Shown: piece after piece, positions 62,641-64,000 of the stretch
How the letters are laid out: the number at the start of each line of letters is the position of its first letter
Numbering within the stretch: the stretch's first letter is position 1
Notes under the pieces: model-generated
The model's input: the letters and a program-made list of their open reading frames with translations, nothing else
Told to the model about the DNA's origin: nothing
Database searches by the model: none
Origin: Rallus limicola
Lineage: Eukaryota > Chordata > Aves > Gruiformes > Rallidae
Reading direction: 5' to 3'
Length of the DNA: 64,000 bases
NCBI GenBank assembly: GCA_022605955.1
Contig: JAKCOZ010000016.1
Span: 13,272,001 to 13,336,000 of the forward strand
Position numbers and translations under genes: made by a program

Positions 62641-64000
62641 TATGAAAACAGCTTAAAGAATCTCTGCAAAGCAAGAAAAATACTATAGCAGTAGGGATTG
62701 TACATGACTTATATATACAAATACTTAGAAACATACCAAATGTGGGCATATTTTAAAGCTCAGTGGATCTGGCATACATATTCAAAACATGCTTTCTGTG
62801 TGCTTCTCTTCTGCAATAGGCTCACTTTTGCTGGATCATAGGAGTATTAATTAAAAATATTTTTACCAATACTTTTTCCCAAGAAAAAAATGCATATGAG
62901 AAACACAAAACCTGCTATTTTGAGACTTCTGATTTTATTCCAAATTTATCAGAGAGCATTCTTTTGTAGCAATTCTACTTCTAGCACTTTGTACCTAACT
63001 AAATTTTAATTAAATGTGAATTTGGATGTAGGTAAAACGCTGTTTATGGAGGGTATCTGCCAGAGTATAAATTGCTCAATACTAAAATGCCCACCCCCTA
63101 GAGAAGAACTTCTGCAGGTACTTTATAAACAACTGCTGAGGTTACTCAACCTGTTAATTACTGTTGAAAATTCAGCCAGGTATCCAAATTATGTATGTTA
63201 CAAAGAATGCTTATGCCAGACTTGTCAGCAGCAAGCTGCCTTCTGCGTCCCACCCCCACTGCCACTCCAAAATGCCCTTGAAAGTGAGACGATACAGTGG
63301 CAGTGAAGAATAGAGAGGAATTCATGGGAACGCTCGTATACTGTAGGTACACACTCTGTACCGACATACTCCTGCTCTGTAAGCAGTTCTTATACATCAG
63401 ATGCTCACAACCCAAAGTTACACACCTAAAAATAACTGCTTATGTCAGGAGGTTGTAAAGCAGGGGGAAACAAGTACTACTTGCATCTGACTCCCAAAAA
63501 CCAAATGCCTAAATACTCTAGCTTTAATAATCACAACAAGGACCATTTCAGAGCATAATTACAATAGATCTACTGATGAGATTGGGTTCAGAAAAGGCTA
63601 CTGACAAAAATCCACACCTCAGGATAAAGTTAATGAGGCTGTCGCAGGAGCAGCAGGGCCAGATTTAGTGCCAAAAATGCACCAGTCATACAAGAGAGCT
63701 GAGGAAGGTGAAGAAAAAGCAGTGCTAAGTGATAAGGAACAGTGCAGCTCAGTGACAGAAAGATTTAGACCCCTTAAGTCCAATAAACAGATGACAAAGA
63801 TTGTTAAATCAATTCATAATAATTATGCTGAATCCTGACTAAGACGCACATCAGACAAATAGCACAGCATTTAAAGTTAGGAAATATAAGATGACAAGAA
63901 GGTAATCTATGTGTCACATGAAATATGAACAAGGAAAGGGCGCTCTCGGACTCCTTGTAAGCAGTTCAGTGCCTTCTTGCTGAGCTATAGTGAATTTCTA
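62641..64000. other. Intergenic sequence to window end, no gene seen
   Basis: AT-rich sequence with short unassigned open frames. No recognised repeat. Confidence 0.5.

Noticed and set aside
1..64000. CRISPR arrays, operons, tRNA or rRNA genes, insertion sequences
   Set aside because: None seen. The sequence is vertebrate nuclear DNA and the only repeats are microsatellites and eukaryotic transposon remnants.

Overview
This is vertebrate, almost certainly avian, nuclear DNA. It is mostly AT-rich and non-coding, with one dense CpG island and degraded CR1 and MIR-type repeats. There is no operon structure and no prokaryotic signal. The best bird marker is a 5'-truncated CR1 LINE at about 10,660-11,064, which ends in the octamer-like CR1 tail.

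I can name one gene with confidence: TOX3, an HMG-box transcription factor of the TOX family, transcribed on the minus strand. Its first coding exon is at 22,477-22,578 (34 codons, starting [11 protein letters not shown]), with a strong Kozak context and a phase-0 GT splice donor. It lies inside a CpG island of about 1.6 kb (about 21,860-23,450) that should hold the promoter and 5' UTR. A TATA-like element and G-quadruplex-prone tracts lie about 290-340 bp upstream of the ATG. Everything from 22,476 down to 1 is then the 5' part of TOX3 intron 1. I found no exon 2 or HMG-box exon, so the intron runs past the left edge of the window.

From about 23,450 to 64,000 is upstream flank with no recognisable protein-coding gene. 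This fits the gene-poor flank known for TOX3 in other vertebrates. It holds old MIR-like SINEs, palindromic ancient amniote repeats, several microsatellites, a consensus CRE 2.8 kb from the TOX3 ATG, a cluster of POU octamers 8-11 kb upstream, and a local triple/inverted repeat at 62,509-62,640 that looks like the product of template switching.

Several stretches have paired splice-like signals and an open frame but match no family I know (19,411-19,766, 25,541-25,946 and 43,372-43,550 on plus; 49,308-49,682 on minus). They are given as candidates only. They could be lncRNA exons, lineage-specific exons or chance. Conservation, repeat masking and transcription could not be tested here. Statements about TOX3, CR1 and MIR consensus sequences come from memory of those families.
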